Below, piece after piece: positions 44,071 through 53,300 of a stretch of 64,000 nt of DNA. The position numbers and the translations under genes were made by a program. The notes below the pieces were generated by a model. It saw nothing but the letters and a program-made list of their open reading frames with translations. It ran no database searches and was not told the DNA's origin. This DNA is from Streptomyces sp. WMMC500 (GTDB taxonomy: Bacteria > Actinomycetota > Actinomycetes > Streptomycetales > Streptomycetaceae), in NCBI RefSeq assembly GCF_027497195.1, contig NZ_CP114905.1, positions 6,335,001 to 6,399,000 on the forward strand, written 5' to 3'. How positions within the stretch are numbered: position 1 is the stretch's first letter; each line of letters opens with the position of its first letter.

Positions 44071-45332
44071 AACTCGCAGTGGTAGGCGGCGGCTCGACCT
44101 ACACGCCCGAGCTGGTCGACGGGTTCGCGCGGCTGCGCGAGACGCTGCCCGTCGACGAGCTGGTGCTCATCGACCCCGCCGCCGAGCGTCTCGACCTGAT
44201 CGGGGCCCTGGCGCGGCGGATGTTCACCCGGCAGGGCCACGACGGACGGGTCGTCACCACCGCCCGGCTGGAGGAGGGCGTCGAGGGCGCCGACGCGGTG
44301 CTCGTCCAACTGCGCGTCGGCGGGCAGGCGGCGCGGCAGCAGGACGAGACGTGGCCGCTGGACTGCGGCTGTGTCGGGCAGGAGACGACCGGCGCCGGCG
44401 GCTTCGCCAAGGCGCTGCGCACCGTCCCCGTGGTCCTCGACATCGCGGAACGGGTCCGCGAGGCCGCCCCGGACGCCTGGATCATCGACTTCACCAACCC
44501 CGTCGGCATCGTCACCCGCGCGCTGCTCCAGGCCGGGCACCGCGCCGTGGGTCTGTGCAACGTCGCCATCCACCTGCAACGAAAGTTCGCCGCGCTGCTG
44601 CAGACCGAACCGGGGAACGTCCACCTGGAGCACGTCGGCCTCAACCACCTCACCTGGGAGCTGGGCGTACGCCTCGGCGGTCCCGGCGGCGTCGACGTGA
44701 CGCCCAAGCTGATCGGCGAGCACGGCGACCGGATCGCGGCCGACCTGCACCTGCCGCCCGAACTGCTGACCCGGCTCGGCGTCGTGCCCTCGTACTACCT
44801 GCGCTACTACTACGCCCACGACGAGGTCGTCCGCGAACAGCGCGAGGGCCCCACCCGCGGCGCGCAGGTCGCCGGGATGGAGGCCGAACTGCTGCGGATG
44901 TACGCCGACCCGGCGCTCGACACCAAGCCGGAGCTGCTGTCGAAGCGCGGCGGCGCGTACTACTCCGAGGCCGCCGTCGCGCTCGCCGCGTCCCTGCTGG
45001 GCGGCGCCGCGGGCGCGGTCCAGGTCGTCAACACCGCCAACCGCGGCACGCTGCCGTTCCTCCCCGACGACGCGGTCGTCGAGGTGCAGGCCGAGGTCAC
45101 CGCCGAGGGCGCCAGCCCGCTCCCGGTCCCCGACCTGGACCCGCTGTTCGCCGGCCTCGTCGCGCACACCACCGCGTACGAGCGGCTTGCGCTCGACGCC
45201 GCGCTGCACGGCGGGCGCGAGCGCGTCTTCCGCGCGCTGCTGGCGCACCCGCTCGTCGGGCAGTACGACCGCGCCGAGCGGCTGACGGACGCGCTGATCG
45301 CGCACAACCGGGAGCACCTGCCGTGGGCCTGA
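44067..45332 (+). CDS. Family 4 glycosidase (6-phospho-beta-glucosidase type)
   Basis: A 421-residue cytoplasmic NAD- and metal-dependent glycosidase. NAD-binding GGGSTYTPELVDGF is at the N-terminus; IDFTNPVGIVTRAL, then CNVAIHLQRK (Cys164) and LNHLTW (His194) supply the metal-site residues typical of GH4. Family enzymes cleave 6-phospho-glycosides by an oxidation/elimination route, so the imported sugar should be phosphorylated first. TTG start at 44067 with AGGAG upstream overlaps the permease stop by four bases. The kinase gene overlapping its 3' end is the obvious source of phosphorylation. The exact glycoside cannot be told. Confidence 0.93.
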   Translation: MKLAVVGGGSTYTPELVDGFARLRETLPVDELVLIDPAAERLDLIGALARRMFTRQGHDGRVVTTARLEEGVEGADAVLVQLRVGGQAARQQDETWPLDCGCVGQETTGAGGFAKALRTVPVVLDIAERVREAAPDAWIIDFTNPVGIVTRALLQAGHRAVGLCNVAIHLQRKFAALLQTEPGNVHLEHVGLNHLTWELGVRLGGPGGVDVTPKLIGEHGDRIAADLHLPPELLTRLGVVPSYYLRYYYAHDEVVREQREGPTRGAQVAGMEAELLRMYADPALDTKPELLSKRGGAYYSEAAVALAASLLGGAAGAVQVVNTANRGTLPFLPDDAVVEVQAEVTAEGASPLPVPDLDPLFAGLVAHTTAYERLALDAALHGGRERVFRALLAHPLVGQYDRAERLTDALIAHNREHLPWA

Positions 45333-46345
45333 GCCCGGGGCGGACAGCCGCTGTGCTGGCGATCGACGCCGGGAACAGCAAGACGGACGCCGCGCTGGTC
45401 GCGGCCGACGGCACGGTGCTGGGTCAGGGGCGCAGCGGCGGCTTCCGGCCGCCGGCGGCGGGGGTGGCGGCGGCGGTCGACGTGCTGGCGGAGGCGGTGG
45501 CCGGGGCGGTACGGCAGGCGGGGGCGGCCGACTTCGGCGGCACCGGGGTGCGGGGCGGACCCGTCGCCGCGCACGTGTCCGCGTGCCTGGCCAACGTCGA
45601 CCTGCCCGTCGAGGAACGCGCCCTCCTCGCCGCGCTCCGGGCCCGGGGGTGGGGCCGGACGGTCGCCGTCCACAACGACACGTTCGCCCTGCTGCGGGCC
45701 GGCCTCCCGCCGGGCGCGCAGCCCCGCGGCGTCGCCGTCGTCTGCGGCGCCGGCATCAACTGCGCCGGGCTGCTGCCCGACGGCCGCACCCACCGCTTCC
45801 TGGCCCTCGGCAAGCTCTCCGGCGACTGGGGCGGCGGCGCGGGGCTCGCGGCGGAGGCGATCTGGTACGCGGCGCGGGCGGAGGACGGCCGCGGCGAGCC
45901 GACCGCCCTGGCGACGGAGGTGCCGGCGCAGTTCGGCCTCGGCACGATGGCCGAGCTGATCGAGGGCGTCCACCTCGGCACGGTCCCCGTGGCCCGCACC
46001 CAGCGGCTGGCGCCGCTGCTGTTCGCGGTGGCGGCCGGAGGCGACCCGGTGGCGCGGTCGATCGTGGACCGGCAGGCGGACGAGGTGGTGGCGCTCGCGG
46101 CGGTCGCGCTGGAGCGCCTCGACCTGCTGGACGAGGAGGTGCCGGTGGTGCTCGGCGGCAGCGTCCTGGCCGCCGGCCACGCGCAGTTGGACGACCGGAT
46201 ACGGATGCTGCTCACGGCGCGGGCGCCGAAGGCGGTGCCGCGGGTGGTCACGGCGGCGCCGGTGCTGGGCGCGGCGCTGCTGGGCCTGGACCGGGCCGGC
46301 GCCCCGGAGGAGGCCAAGTCCCGCACCCGCGCGTTCTACGACTGA
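45323..46345 (+). CDS. BadF/BadG-type sugar kinase (N-acetylglucosamine kinase-like)
   Basis: A 340-residue ASKHA-fold kinase. Phosphate 1 loop LAIDAGNSKTDAALVAADGT is at the N-terminus, phosphate 2 region VAVHNDTFALLRAG, and adenosine motif VAVVCGAGINCAGLL, followed by LSGDWGGGAGLAAEAIW as in N-acetylglucosamine kinases. The C-terminus has VPVVLGGSVLAAG. GTG start at 45323 with GGGAG upstream overlaps the GH4 gene by ten bases. It probably phosphorylates the imported sugar or disaccharide to feed the GH4 enzyme; last gene of the operon. Confidence 0.9.
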   Translation: MGLSPGRTAAVLAIDAGNSKTDAALVAADGTVLGQGRSGGFRPPAAGVAAAVDVLAEAVAGAVRQAGAADFGGTGVRGGPVAAHVSACLANVDLPVEERALLAALRARGWGRTVAVHNDTFALLRAGLPPGAQPRGVAVVCGAGINCAGLLPDGRTHRFLALGKLSGDWGGGAGLAAEAIWYAARAEDGRGEPTALATEVPAQFGLGTMAELIEGVHLGTVPVARTQRLAPLLFAVAAGGDPVARSIVDRQADEVVALAAVALERLDLLDEEVPVVLGGSVLAAGHAQLDDRIRMLLTARAPKAVPRVVTAAPVLGAALLGLDRAGAPEEAKSRTRAFYD

Positions 46346-46441
46346 CGGGCTCACCCCCGCCGAGCAGGTGCCCGGCGAGACCGCACAGCCATCTGACCGA
46401 GGTCGGGTGCCCTCCCCGCCGGCGTCCGTACCATCAGGCTC

Positions 46442-47101
46442 ATGACACGTACGCGACGTCGGAGCGTCAGGGTCATGGCAGTGCTCGGTGCGGTGGGCCT
46501 GGTGGCGTGGGGGGTGATCCTGGTGGTGTTGGGGGTGATGTTGGTGCCATCCGTCAACGATGCCGTCCTCGGCGACAAGCCGCGCGATCTGCGGGACTTC
46601 ACGCGCATGTGTGAGGACGACGGCAGCGGTGAGCCGTTCCCGCGTGCCGCCTCGTACGAGCCGGGTGTGGCATCGAACCCGTGGGTGGCCGTCGAAGACG
46701 GGTGGGCCGCGTACTCCTCCCAGGACACGGCCACGAAGGAGTCGAAGTGGGCGGAGGAACCTGGTCCGGATTCGGTGCAGTTAGTGGCGTGCACCGTGCG
46801 GTCAGGGGCGGTGCCGGGCACGGAACTCTCCTGCGACTACGGCGACATTTTGGGCGTGAGCCCGGATACCGTGAGCATCTCGTTCTTCCAGGGCCTGTGG
46901 ACCGTACACGTCCGTGAGGCACGAACCGGCGAACTGGTCCACAAGGCTGAACTGGAGGGCGACGAGGGCGTGGAATGCGATGAGACCGTCCACGGGAGCA
47001 CGAAGCCCAGGTACACGAGCCTGACCTGGGATGCCTACGCAGACTTGTTCTCCAAGATCGACGCCGCCCCGCCCCCGCCCGGCCCCCGGGACCGGTCCTG
47101 A
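46442..47101 (+). CDS. Hypothetical membrane-anchored protein
   Basis: A 219-residue protein with one N-terminal helix (VLGAVGLVAWGVILVVLGVM) after a basic start MTRTRRRSVRV, so most of it should be outside the membrane. The exterior part is acidic with four cysteines (RMCEDDG, VACTV, LSCDYGD, VECDET) that may form disulphides. No family is recognised. It stands alone and has less biased codon use than the preceding sugar operon, suggesting an accessory gene. Confidence 0.65.
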   Translation: MTRTRRRSVRVMAVLGAVGLVAWGVILVVLGVMLVPSVNDAVLGDKPRDLRDFTRMCEDDGSGEPFPRAASYEPGVASNPWVAVEDGWAAYSSQDTATKESKWAEEPGPDSVQLVACTVRSGAVPGTELSCDYGDILGVSPDTVSISFFQGLWTVHVREARTGELVHKAELEGDEGVECDETVHGSTKPRYTSLTWDAYADLFSKIDAAPPPPGPRDRS

Positions 47102-47130
47102 GCCTCCCCGCGACCCGGTGCGCGGCTCAG
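47097..47130. terminator. Weak hairpin between converging genes
   Basis: CTGAGCC and GGCTCAG can pair around a 19-base GC-rich interval, straddling the stop of the rightward gene and facing the leftward acetyltransferase gene. Possible bidirectional terminator. Confidence 0.3.
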
Positions 47131-47185
47131 TCGCGTACCGCCCCCACCCCGCGCTCGGCCTCATGGTGCCGGTGCGTCGGTTCGG

Positions 47186-47734
47186 TCAGCGTAGTTGCAG
47201 GACCATCGCGTCGTACACCGGCGCGTCGTCGCCCGGTTGCGACTGGCCGATCTTCCGGTACCTCCAGGCTGCGTACGCGGCCTGCGCCGGCGCGGCCTCG
47301 GGCTCCGGCCGCACGGTGAGTGTCACCCGCTCCACCTCCAGACCCTCAAGCAGAGTGGCGTGCAGCCGGCGGGCGATGCCCTGGCGTCGTCGGCGGCGGC
47401 GCACGGCCAACTCGATGACGGCGAAGGTGCGCCGCCCGTCCTCGGCGGTGAACCCGGCCGGGGCGGCGGTAAGGAGGTTTCGCCACCAGCCGGTGTCCGG
47501 CGGCAGGCAGAAGCCGTAGGCGAAGCCGACGACTTCGCCCGTGTGCTGGGCCAGTGCGACGCGGAAGCCCGGTCGCTCGGACTGGATGGCGAACATCTCG
47601 GTGAAGTCGACGACGTCCTGCGGGCCTTCGCAGTACGGCGGTTCGACGTAGATTTCGCGGTACGCGGGCAGCAACACCCCGAGCGTCCGCGCGGCTTCGG
47701 GTCCGTCGTGGCGCTCCACCGTCACCTCGGCCAT
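47186..47734 (-). CDS. GNAT-family N-acetyltransferase
   Basis: A 182-residue acetyl-CoA-dependent acetyltransferase. The fold is recognised from FRVALAQHTGEVVGFAYGFC, FAVIELAVRRRRRRQGIARR (the V-x-x-x-x-R-x-G-I-A/G acetyl-CoA loop) and the closing RVTLTVRPEPEAAPAQAAYA...WRYRKIG. The ATG at 47734 has GGAGG six bases upstream, better than the ATG/GTG at 47749. It lies 12 bases after the interrupted regulator gene on the same strand. Substrate unknown. Confidence 0.88.
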   Translation of the reverse strand: MAEVTVERHDGPEAARTLGVLLPAYREIYVEPPYCEGPQDVVDFTEMFAIQSERPGFRVALAQHTGEVVGFAYGFCLPPDTGWWRNLLTAAPAGFTAEDGRRTFAVIELAVRRRRRRQGIARRLHATLLEGLEVERVTLTVRPEPEAAPAQAAYAAWRYRKIGQSQPGDDAPVYDAMVLQLR

Positions 47735-47745
47735 GCGGCTCCTCC

Positions 47746-49011
47746 TCACCGGACGTACTCGGCCAGCGCCTCGGCGGTCTCCCGGGCACTGGCGGCGTCG
47801 GCCGCGGCGAGGAGGTCGCGTACCTCGACGACGCGGCGGTTCACACGCTGCGATTCAACCTCGGCGAGCTGTTCTATCGCGCTCATGGCCTCCGCAGCTC
47901 CCTCATCGACTTCTCGTGCGTTGATCAGGCCGCGGGCGAGCGTCAGCCGGTAGAGGGCCCGGTTGCGGCCGTATGCGCGGTCCTGATGGGTCAGGGCAGC
48001 GCGTAAGAACGGCACCGCGGCGGCGTGCCGGTCCTCGTCGGCGTACAGCAGGCCGTGCGCGTACTCCAACTCGGCCGGGCCGTGAAAGGCCGCCCACGTC
48101 GGCGGCGGCAGGCCGCGGTCGGTGCGCTCGACCATGCGCATGGCCTGAGCGAGCCCTAGCCGGGCGGCGCGGCCGTCGCACATCACGGCCAGTGCGCGGG
48201 CCTCGCGTGCGGCGATGAGGGAGAGCAGCACCGGCGAGGCCATGCCTTCAGCGCGCTGCCGTGCCGCGTGTGCCAGGTTGTAGCCGTCCCGCGGCCGGCC
48301 CTCGTAGGTGGCCTGCATCGACAGGGAGGCCAGCACCAGCACCTCAAGCGAGGCGTTTCGGAGCATGGTGGCGGTGGTCAGTGCCTCGCCCCAGTAGCGA
48401 CGGGCGGCCTCCTGGTCGTCCGCGTCGTAGTACAATCAGGCACACTGTTCGGCTGTCTCGCCGCCGAGCAGCTCTAGTTGGCGTCCAATGCTGTCGGAGT
48501 AGCTGCCGGTGTTGATGACTCGACGGATGCGGCGGAGGTGCCGGACCGCGAGTGAGCGCACGTCGCCGCCGCCGTAGGCGTCATCGAGCGCGTAGAGCGA
48601 CCGCAGGCCCTCGCGTAGCTCTTTCACGTGCGCGGTGCCTACGGCGTCCGGGGTGGAAGTGGCGAGGGTGACGCCGGCCGCGATACCGAGGGTGTCGGTG
48701 ACGAAGCCCCGGCGGCCGACCCCCGCTGACTCGCCGCGTCCACGGCCCGGGGTGGTGGTGGCGTTGGGCGGCTCCGGGCCGGGGAAGCCCAGCGTGAGCG
48801 GGTTGACGCCGAACATGGCATGCAGCACCCGCCAGGCACGTGCCCTCGGCTGCGGGGGGCGCGGCTGCCGCCATCGGCGCAACTGCCGGTCCGTGACGGT
48901 GACCGGCTCCCCGATCAGAGCAGCGGTCTCGGCGAACGCCCGCAGGAACGCGGTGGGCGTCGCCCACCCTCGTTCTGCACACGCCTGTGGAAAGTCCGTC
49001 TGCTCATCCAT
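47746..49011 (-). pseudogene. Helical-repeat transcriptional regulator split by an in-frame TGA
   Basis: The reading frame from ATG 49011 to stop 47746 would give about 421 residues but is broken by TGA at 48436-48438. The frame is unchanged across it: ...GGETAEQCA-stop-LYYDADDQEAARR..., and replacing TGA by TGG (Trp) would restore it. The N-terminal part (ERGWATPTAFLRAFAETAAL, TDRQLRRWRQ) is a DNA-binding-like segment of a streptomycete regulator family; the C-terminal half is TPR-like helical repeats. A TTG immediately follows the TGA, so the second half could be translated separately by reinitiation. A perfect palindrome lies 40 bases upstream. Confidence 0.7.
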
Positions 49012-49050
49012 GGTTCGTCCCTGGCTGGGGTGCGGGCAAGTCACGGTAGT

Positions 49051-49077
49051 ACCGGACGTTCCCGGCGAACGTCCGGT
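49051..49077. promoter_or_regulatory. Perfect inverted repeat in divergent promoter region
   Basis: ACCGGACGTTC and GAACGTCCGGT are exact 11-base arms around CCGGC; a further half-site GTCCGGT occurs just right of it (49090-49096). It lies between the leftward regulator and the rightward trio of small genes, so it is probably the operator for one or both. Confidence 0.55.
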
Positions 49078-49151
49078 GTGAACGCGAAAGTCCGGTCCCG
49101 CGTCCGCCCTGATGTCCGCCACGCCGCCGCGCACAGCGGTTGCCTGTCCCC

Positions 49152-49331
49152 ATGGCCGTTGAACGTGAGGCGCCGCCGGTGCCCGAGCGCCCGCTCATGA
49201 CCCTGCGCGTCTCCCGCGACGGTGGACGCACCTGGGGACGCGAGAAGAACTACTTCGCACGAGACTGCGAACCTCCCCTGCTCGACAGCACCATGCCGCC
49301 GTGCCAGTGCCGCCGCTGCGGCGGGCGGTGA
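49152..49331 (+). CDS. Small Cys-rich protein (59 residues)
   Basis: A 59-residue protein, MAVEREAPPVPERPLMTLRV..., ending in a CQCRRCGGR cluster that could bind a metal. The segment RVSRDGGRTWGREKNYFARD looks folded. It diverges from the interrupted regulator, and two more tiny genes follow almost without gap. Similar small genes accompany this regulator type in other streptomycetes as far as I recall; no function is known to me. Confidence 0.55.
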   Translation: MAVEREAPPVPERPLMTLRVSRDGGRTWGREKNYFARDCEPPLLDSTMPPCQCRRCGGR

Positions 49332-49333
49332 CC

Positions 49334-49426
49334 GTGAGCGCCGACGAGAAGCCCGAGATCCGGGGTCTGGGTGAGGCGCCGGACTGGCGGGGCTATCCGC
49401 CCGGACGCAAGAAGGAGAAGGAATGA
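49334..49426 (+). CDS. Tiny ORF (30 residues) in small-gene trio
   Basis: A GTG at 49334 two bases after the previous stop opens a 30-residue frame, VSADEKPEIRGLGEAPDWRG... ending in a Lys/Glu cluster, whose stop overlaps the ATG of the next gene (ATGA). The tight spacing and coupling support translation, but it may simply be a leader. Confidence 0.4.
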   Translation: MSADEKPEIRGLGEAPDWRGYPPGRKKEKE

Positions 49427-49647
49427 ATGCTGATCAGCCCGAGGCCGGCGGTCCCGGCAGGGATGGCCGGCGGGAGTGGCCGAAGACGGACCTGACCGAC
49501 TCATTTCCCCTTCCCGACGCCGCCCCGGCCCCCGGCTGCACCCGATGCGCCCAGATGGCCGACGACCGGACCGCGGCCCGCGCGGCAGGCGACTACTCGG
49601 CCGTCAGCGACGCCAACGTCCTCATCCGCCGGCATCCCGGCCACTGA
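49423..49647 (+). CDS. Small conserved-looking protein (74 residues)
   Basis: A 74-residue protein with a CTRCAQM pair and a helical C-terminus (DRTAARAAGDYSAVSDANVL). AAGGAG stands five bases before the ATG. The middle motif FPLPDAAPAPGCTRC resembles a common streptomycete small hypothetical family. It ends the trio of coupled small genes. Confidence 0.6.
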   Translation: MNADQPEAGGPGRDGRREWPKTDLTDSFPLPDAAPAPGCTRCAQMADDRTAARAAGDYSAVSDANVLIRRHPGH

Positions 49648-50323
49648 CGCCCCGCCCGGGGGCGGGGTGGAGGCGTGGAGCCCCTGGGCACGGGTGCCCG
49701 CCCGCGGGTCGGGCACTCCCGCCGGAGGAAATCGGTCGTAACTCGCGGTAACCCACCTCCCGTACCCGGTCAAATCGCCCATCGGGGCCGAGTTTTGCTC
49801 CGTGACGTGCGCGCGGGCAGAGTTTCGCCCGCTGGTGCTGACTTTCGCTCAACGACGCGCACGCGGCGAGCCGCGGACGGGAGCGGCGCCGCGGGGCGGG
49901 GCGCAAGCGCCCCTGGGAACTCGGCGGTGCGGGCGGGGCGCGGCGCATCGCCGCCCGCTCCGTGACATCGCCGGCCGCGCCCGAGTCCGGTGCTCCTGGG
50001 GAACCGGGCCGTGGGGCGCAGGGGGGCCAATGCTCCAAACCCCCGTCGCCCGGCCCTCACACGCACGACCACACACCCCGATGCCGCGCCGCTCATCCTG
50101 GCGCCGGGGCAACGACGCCTGCCGCTGCTCCCGATGCCGCTCCGCTCACCCCGACGCCGGGCCACCGACGCCTGCCGCCGCTTCCGATGCTGCGCCTCCT
50201 ACCCCGGCACCGGGTCACCCCACGACCGGGGCCACCTCGACGCCGCTCCCGTCGCCCGCAGCCGACCCGTACCAGGGCGCCGGCGACATCCCCACGAGCC
50301 CCAGCGCCCTGCCCCAGCGCGCG
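49648..50323. other. 676-base gap with tandem repeat, no gene
   Basis: CG-rich sequence between the small-gene trio and the 3' end of the leftward hexosaminidase gene. Apart from the 53-bp tandem repeat there is nothing coding-like; three short AGTTTT/CGCTC-type motifs (49791-49850) recur without clear meaning. Confidence 0.5.
50078..50236. repeat. Three tandem imperfect copies of a 53-bp unit
   Basis: Copies begin with CCGATGC at about 50078, 50131 and 50184 and continue through CCGGGCCACCGACGCCTGC-like sequence. The period of exactly 53 bases is not a multiple of three, so it is not a protein repeat. Confidence 0.7.
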
Positions 50324-53300
50324 TCAGTCGTGGACCGCCCTGACCTCCAGCGCGTACAGCGAATAGCCGAACTCCGTCGCCCGCTCGACCCCCTGGACGC
50401 GGACGTACCGCACGTCGCGCTCGTCCATCCGCACCGACTCGCGCCCGCCTCCGCCGTCGTCCACCGCCGCCGCCGTGCGCCAGCGGCGGCCGTCGGCGGA
50501 GACCTGCACCCGGTAGCGCTTCGCGTACGCGCTCTCCCAGCGCAGCGCCACCTCGCCGACCCGCGCCGGCTCCGCGAGCCGCACCTGCACCCAGGCGCCG
50601 TCCTCGACCGGCGAGGACCACCGCGTCCCAGGGTCGCCGTCCGCCACCGCCGCCGCCGGGAAGTCCGGCGTCTCGTCCGCCGAGGACGACGCGCGGCCGG
50701 CGCGCGCCAGGTCGGGGCCGCCGACCGCGGGGTAGGCGTGCACGGTGACGGTACGGACCTGGGCGTCGTCGCCGTCCTCCAGCCGCACCGGGATCTCGTA
50801 CGTGCCGGGCGCCACGTCCTTCGTCGCGCGGATCCCGATCCGGGCCCTGGCGGTCGTGCCGCGCGCGATCCGCACCTCGCCGGGGACCTCCGCCTCCAGC
50901 CCCTTCGGCGCCTTCGCCGTGACCCTGCCGCCCGCGTCGCCCGGCCGCCGCGCGGACAACTCCGCGTCCACGACCACCGGCGCGCCGCCGATCGTCACGT
51001 CGGCCTCGTCGCGGGAGAGGGACAGCCGGGCGGCCGGCTCCGCGGCGGACCAGGGCACCACCTCGTGCACCACCGGCGCCGTGGTGCCGGCGGCCCACAC
51101 GAGCCGTACCGCGTCGGCGTCGGCGCGCTCGGCGGGCAGCTCCGTCCAGCCGCCGCCGTCGAGTCCGCCGACCGGGCGCCACGCGGGCCGGCCCTTGTCC
51201 CGTACCCGGATCTGCACCTCGGCGCGGGTGCCGGTGCCGGGCTGGGTCAGCACCGTCACCGCCCGCAGCGGCTGCCGGTCGAACTCCACCACCAGCGCCT
51301 CGTGCGTGCCGGGCGACGGCGGGCGGGCGGCCTCGTACGCCGTCGCCGGCCTGCCGTCGGCCGCCGCCGCCACCGACGAGCCCGGCAGCGGCTCCGCGCC
51401 GCCGGCGGCGGACGCCCCGGCGTCCGCGCCCCGCCCGGCGGCGCCGCCCGCGCCGAGCCAGGAGTCCGAGTCCGTCAGGGCCCGGCTGAGGAACGCGTCG
51501 AGCACACCCGCGCCCACCACCCCGCCCGGGGGCCCCTCCCACGTGCGCGCCGGCGCGCTGTGGGGCAGGCCCGCCTCGCCGGCCAGCCGCTGGAGCTCCA
51601 GCCGCGCCTGCCACGCCTCCTCATGGCGGCCCGCGGCCTGCGCGGTGACCATGTCCACCGCCCGCTCGCCGGCCGCGCCGTACCGCGCCAGCCGCTTCAG
51701 CCACGGCCGCACCTCGTCGCCGAACGTGCCGTCCGCCAGCGGCGCCAGCTCGTCCGGCGCGCGGCGCATCACCGTGAAGGCGTCCCGCAGCCGCCGCGCC
51801 GCCTTCTCCGCGTCCTGACGGCCGCCCGACGCGCGCTCCCGCTCGCCCCAGAAGTCGGCGATCAGCGGCCGCAGGTACGCCGACTCCTGCGCGCCCAGCT
51901 CCGACGACGCCGAGTTCCCGGCCAGCGCGGCGAGCGCGGCGCCCGCGCGCGCCGGGTCCGGCGCGTCCGCGGCGAGGTCGCGCACGGCGGCCCGCCAGGC
52001 GGCGTCCGGGTCGTACGCGCGCGGGTTCCACGCGTAGTCGGCGACCGTGAACAGCGGTACGCGGGAGGCGGCGGGCTGCTCCATCCCGCTGGCCAGCACG
52101 CCCGCGGAGCCGGCGGCCACCGCCGGGTCGCGGCCGTCGTACGGGCCGAGGAAGATGCGGTCGCGGGCGTAGTCGTTGACGGGGTAGTTGTCCTGCGTGA
52201 CCAGCGGGTGCCCGCCGAACGCGGCCTGCGCGGCGCGCAGTTGGCCACCGGTGATCTCCCTGGGCACCGCGCCGACGCCGGACCACGCGACCTCCACCCG
52301 CTCGTCCAGCTCGCCGGCGAGCGCGGAGCGGTAGTCGGTGGCGCCGTCCTGGTAGTACTCGGTCGGCAGCAGCGACAGCGGGGCCGCGTCCGGGTGCCGG
52401 CGGGACAGGTGTGCGGCCAGCGCGTTGGCGGTCTCGGCCTGCGCGCGGGCGGCGGCCTCCGGGCCCGTGCCGTACTCGTCGGCGTCCTCGCCGCAGGCCC
52501 ACTCGCTGTAGCTGACGTCCTGGAACTGGAGCTGGAACGCCCGTACGCCCAGCGCCCACATCGCGTCCGCCTTGGCGATCAGGTCCTTGCGGTCGCGGCC
52601 GGAGGAGAAGCAGAAGTTCTGGCCCGGCGCCACCGCCCAGGCGAGCGTCACGTGGTTGGCGCGGGCCCGCTCGGCCAGCTCGCGGAACCGGGCGCGCTGC
52701 CCGGCCGGGTACGCCTCGCGCCAGTCGGCCTGGCGGTACCGGTCGTCGCCGGGGGCGTAGAGGTAGCGGTTGAGCTTCGTCCGGCCCATGAAGTCGAGCT
52801 GCGCCAGGCGCTGTTCGTGGCTCCACGGGCGGCCGTAGTGGTTCTCGGCGACGCCCCGCACGGCGGTGCCCGGCCAGTCGCGTACGGACACGGTGGGCAG
52901 CGTGCCCTCCGTACGGGCCGCGCGGGCCAGTTCGCGCAGCGTCTGCACGCCGTGGAAGAGGCCCGCCGCGTCGGTGCCGGCCAGCGCGACGACGTCGCGG
53001 CCCCCGTACTGCCCGGCGGCCAGCCGGTAGCCGCCGGCCGGCAGGTCGGCCTGCTCGCCGGCGCCCAGGGCGCGCAGCGCGGCGTCGGCGGCGGAGCGCC
53101 GCGGCGGCGGGCCCGCGACGCCCGCGGGGCCGGCCGGCGCCTGCTCGGCGTGGACCACGAGGCCGGTCGCGGGCAGCGGGGCGCCGGGGCGTACCCGCGT
53201 GAACTCCCGCACGCCGAAGGACCGCAGCACCTCGCGCAGCTCCGCGAGCGCCCGCGGGTCCGCGTCCTCGGGGGTGACGAGCACCGCCTGCCCGCCCGCG

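Noticed and set aside
50078..50236. Tandem 53-bp units as a CRISPR array
   Set aside because: There are no spacers between copies; it is a plain tandem repeat.
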